DNA of 64,000 nucleotides from an uncultured Parabacteroides sp. GTDB lineage: Bacteria > Bacteroidota > Bacteroidia > Bacteroidales > Tannerellaceae. The position numbers were made by a program, and so were the translations under genes. Location of the stretch: the NCBI GenBank assembly GCA_900541965.1, contig UQLN01000025.1, forward strand, positions 1 to 64,000, read 5' to 3'. The notes beneath the pieces are model-generated. The model ran no database searches and had not been told where the DNA came from. It saw nothing but the letters and a program-made list of their open reading frames with translations. Numbering within the stretch: the first letter of the stretch is position 1; each line of letters opens with the position of its first letter. This document shows positions 61,610 to 64,000 of the stretch, one piece after another.

Positions 61610-61763
61610 GATAGTTTTTATATATAATGGATAAATTATTTGTATCCATAAGAGTTATTAAAAGCGGATTCAGTACTTCCTCCGTATGTTCTATAAGATG
61701 TTCATGGAAACTCTGTTAGTAGCATTAGCTCTGAACCAACTTTAGATGAGCCGGTTTGTTGTT

Positions 61764-62102
61764 CTATTTTAATTTTTTAGATATAAGTAGATAAATCAGC
61801 AAACTTCCAAATCCACTAATGAATGGAATGAAAAAATGGATGATAGTCTTTTCTCCATAAAAGCAGAATGAGATAAGGCTAACGATAATGACCAGTGTAA
61901 GTCTGGCATAGATATTTTTCTGTACTCCCAGTGAAAGAAGAAATATTAGTACTGGAAAGAATATCAAGCCAACTAAATTATAGTCATGATGCTGGTATTC
62001 ACTTGACATCATACCTGCTAATCCGATAAGTGCAATCCACTGGATAGGACCGAATTTTTTTTCAGCGTAACCTGAATATTTACTTAAAATGCTGTCTTTC
62101 AT
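61764..62102 (-). CDS. Small four-helix membrane protein
   Basis: A 112-residue protein with about four hydrophobic segments (residues ~20-35, 42-60, 65-83, 88-108) after a hydrophilic start. No family recognised. It carries the same 18-bp motif and -7 box as the exporter operon, and is followed by two tiny membrane proteins. An immunity or accessory role in the peptide locus is a reasonable guess but not shown by sequence. Confidence 0.65.
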   Translation of the reverse strand: MKDSILSKYSGYAEKKFGPIQWIALIGLAGMMSSEYQHHDYNLVGLIFFPVLIFLLSLGVQKNIYARLTLVIIVSLISFCFYGEKTIIHFFIPFISGFGSLLIYLLISKKLK

Positions 62103-62145
62103 AAAAATGAATTTTAATTGTTTGATCTTATTTTGCTTTAAAACT

Positions 62146-62202
62146 CAAATATATTAATTATGTAAAAACAATAGCTCATAAGACTGTTATCATTAGGTTA
62201 AT
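62146..62202 (-). promoter_or_regulatory. Small-protein operon promoter with shared 18-bp motif
   Basis: TATATTTG on the minus strand (62,146-62,153) lies 44 bp before the start at 62,102. TGTTATCATTAGGTTAAT (62,185-62,202) lies 31 bases upstream of it. The whole arrangement equals that at 60,606-60,663, which implies one regulator for both operons. Confidence 0.7.
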
Positions 62203-62481
62203 ATTTTTCTATATGATAAGCTGAATGATTTGGATAGTGTCTAATCCTTTATAAGCTGTGTCATACGATACATGTAATGTTTTTATGAAAAAATGTCACT
62301 TAAAAATGAAAATATGAGCAAAACATAGAGAATGTACTGACCATCAATGGTGTTTGGCATAAAGTGGCTTCAAGTGGCATAAGTAGTGAAGACATGGTCT
62401 GAGCAGAATATAGAAGTTGTTATGCTTCCAAACCATTACCTCGTATCAAATGCACTTTTAACACTAACTTCCTATTTTTCT

Positions 62482-62507
62482 GCGTTCTGCGTAGGTTTGC
62501 GTTCTGC
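62482..62507. other. Candidate attachment core of integrative element
   Basis: GTAGGTTTGC (62,491-62,500) matches the GTANNTTTGC core described for CTnDOT-type attB sites. It is flanked by direct repeats GCGTTCTGC at 62,482-62,490 and 62,499-62,507, as expected for integrase-binding sites. It lies 57 bp before the integrase start, the normal place for an element end. Confidence 0.6.
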
Positions 62508-62526
62508 CCTTATGACTCTCATGATT

Positions 62527-62534
62527 TAATTTTG
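62527..62534 (+). promoter_or_regulatory. Integrase -7 box
   Basis: TAATTTTG is an exact TAnnTTTG, 23 bp before the integrase ATG at 62,557. Confidence 0.5.
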
Positions 62535-62556
62535 CACCAAACAAAAAGCAAGGATT

Positions 62557-63765
62557 ATGAGAAGTACATTTAAGACTGTCTTCTATGTAAATGGAAGCAA
62601 AGAGAAGAGTGGAATTGTCCCTATCATGGGACGGGTTACCATCAATGGGACGATTGCTCAGTTCAGTTGTAAACAGAGTATATCCAAGGAGTTATGGGAT
62701 GCCAAAGCTAATCGGGCTAAAGGTAAGAGCCGTAAGTCTATGGATGTTAATCATGCGCTTGATAATATCAAGGCGCAGATAGCAAAGCATTACCAGCGGC
62801 TTTCTGACCGGGAGGCATTTGTAACTGCCGAAATGGTACGCAATGCCTATCAAGGTATCGGCACAGAGTATGAAACGGTGTTACGTGCCTTTGATAAGAT
62901 GAATGCGGATTTTGCCAAACGTGTTGGGAAAGACCGTTCGGAGCGTACATACCGTAAATATCTTACCGTAAGGAAATATGTCGCCGAATTTATGAAAAAC
63001 CATTATAAGCGTTCGGATATGGGGATGAATGAACTGACGGAAGAGTTTATCCATGATTATTGTCTGTATCTACGTAACGAGGTCGGACTTGCCCAATCTT
63101 CCGTATGGATATATTCCATACCATTGAAGCATATCGTAACTTCCGCTCATTACCACGGGAAGATACCGAGAAATCCATTTGCACAATATCATGTGAATCC
63201 TGACCATAAGGAACGTGGCTTCTTGACAGAGAACGAAATCAAAGCCATGAGTACAATCGAATTGGAAAATGCCAATTTCGCTATTGCAAGGGACATTTTT
63301 ATTTTCGGATGCTGGACGGGTATATCATTCGTGGACATCAAAAATCTCACCACAGACAATATCGTGGAACTGAATGGCTCACGTTGGATTGTATCCAAAA
63401 GGCAGAAAACAGGTGTGCCGTTTCAAATCAAGCTGATGGACATTCCCGCTCAAATAATTGAGCGAAATAAGCCATTCAGAAATGGTAAGAATTTGTTCAA
63501 CATAAATTCTTACGACATGGTAAATAGGCGCATCAAGACTGTGGCAAAAATGTGTGGAATAGAAAAGAACATTTCATTTCACCTGAGCCGGCATTCCTTC
63601 GCTGTTTTAGCCCTTAATTATGGTATGCCAATAGAAAGTGTCAGCAAAATACTCGGACATACAAATATCACTACTACGCAGATTTATGCAAAAGTGACCA
63701 ACACGAAACTTGAAAACGACATTTCTGCTTTTGAAGATAAGGTTAGCGGACATTTCACCATATAA
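62557..63765 (+). CDS. Tyrosine integrase (IntDOT-like)
   Basis: A 402-residue tyrosine recombinase. An N-terminal arm-binding domain (FYVNGSKEKSGIVPIMGRV), a SAM-like core-binding domain (~100-200) and a catalytic domain follow. The catalytic His-Arg pair is in HLSRHSFAVLAL, with later LGHTNITTTQIYAKV carrying His and the nucleophile Tyr. The first Arg of the usual TGLR motif is Ser here (CWTGISFVDI), as reported for IntDOT. So this is probably the integrase of a conjugative or mobilisable element that continues to the right of the window. Confidence 0.93.
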   Translation: MRSTFKTVFYVNGSKEKSGIVPIMGRVTINGTIAQFSCKQSISKELWDAKANRAKGKSRKSMDVNHALDNIKAQIAKHYQRLSDREAFVTAEMVRNAYQGIGTEYETVLRAFDKMNADFAKRVGKDRSERTYRKYLTVRKYVAEFMKNHYKRSDMGMNELTEEFIHDYCLYLRNEVGLAQSSVWIYSIPLKHIVTSAHYHGKIPRNPFAQYHVNPDHKERGFLTENEIKAMSTIELENANFAIARDIFIFGCWTGISFVDIKNLTTDNIVELNGSRWIVSKRQKTGVPFQIKLMDIPAQIIERNKPFRNGKNLFNINSYDMVNRRIKTVAKMCGIEKNISFHLSRHSFAVLALNYGMPIESVSKILGHTNITTTQIYAKVTNTKLENDISAFEDKVSGHFTI

Positions 63766-63775
63766 AGAATGGCTT

Positions 63776-64000
63776 ATGAAAAGAAGTATTATAACAATGA
63801 GTGAATCCGGCAATATCATAATGCCGGACAATGTCACAGACATTTGGATGAGCGAACAGGAACTTGGCGATTTATTCGGAGTAATTGCCCCCACATTCCG
63901 AGCTTCCATCAGAGCCATATATAAAAGTGGAGCATTGAAAGAATACGAGGTTCAGAAGTATATCAGATTGGAAAACGGCTATCATGCAAATGTATTCAGT
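63776..64000 (+). CDS. Start of an unknown mobile-element gene, cut by window end
   Basis: Partial 75-residue reading frame with no stop before the window end. It starts MKRSIITMSESGNIIMPDN and then WMSEQELGDLFGVIAPTFRA, a region that looks like a helix-turn-helix. It follows the integrase by 10 bp, in the same direction. Similar genes occur next to integrases in Bacteroides elements; function unknown. Confidence 0.6.
   Translation, partial: MKRSIITMSESGNIIMPDNVTDIWMSEQELGDLFGVIAPTFRASIRAIYKSGALKEYEVQKYIRLENGYHANVFS

Noticed and set aside
1..64000. tRNA or rRNA genes
   Set aside because: No cloverleaf or rRNA sequence was recognised by reading; a covariance-model scan would be needed to exclude them completely.

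Overview
The window is chromosomal DNA of a gut-type Bacteroidales bacterium, most likely Parabacteroides or Bacteroides. Evidence: -7 boxes of the form TAnnTTTG before many genes, few Shine-Dalgarno sites, SusD-era style lipoproteins and glycosidases (GH92, GH110), DUF2851/DUF3108/DUF5690 families, and an IntDOT-like integrase with a GTANNTTTGC core. The genus call is an inference from gene content only; there is no rRNA or tRNA gene in the window.

Layout. 1-8.3 kb: a minus-strand glycan/phosphate catabolic cluster (GH92 mannosidase, alkaline phosphatase, MGH1-like glycosidase, phosphodiesterase lipoprotein, plus an upstream phosphatase that carries the same CHB_HEX_C and PA14 modules as the GH92). 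8.4-12.9 kb: a putative 2-aminoethylphosphonate cassette (divergent regulator, DUF5690 transporter, phnX, phnW). 12.9-22.5 kb: housekeeping genes (WbqC-like, two signal peptidase I paralogues of which one has lost both catalytic residues, dapB, DUF2851, lipoprotein, DUF3108, LytTR, CPBP). 22.5-33.5 kb: a sigma-54 two-component system facing a TolC/HlyD/MacB-like export operon that has a near-perfect sigma-54 promoter. 33.6-46.8 kb: thioesterase, cysS, GH110, GH3-like, pfkA, rnc-fabF-acpP, purN, MFS, pdxB, a hypothetical gene.

Accessory part. 46,968-54,298 is a complete 7,331-bp Mu-like transposable element. It has matching TGTAT ends with an identically placed GTTAATTTG site, a GACG target duplication, repressor, Ner-like, MuA-like and MuB-like genes, and then only head-shell genes (prohead protease and major capsid protein). 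No terminase, portal, tail or lysis gene is present. 54.4-62.1 kb is an AT-rich peptide-export locus: a 46-residue double-glycine leader peptide too small for routine ORF calling, a C39-peptidase ABC exporter, an HlyD adaptor, a small HTH protein, a second ABC ATPase with membrane partner (possible self-protection), and a set of tiny membrane proteins. The exporter operon and the tiny-protein operon share an 18-bp motif at the same place upstream of identical -7 boxes, so they look co-regulated. 62.5-64 kb is the end of an integrative element with a tyrosine integrase that runs off the window.

Two unusual repeat types recur: arrays of 23-bp units each able to form a small hairpin (1-92 and 35,687-35,801), and a 59-bp dyad repeat present twice (11,713 and 34,025).
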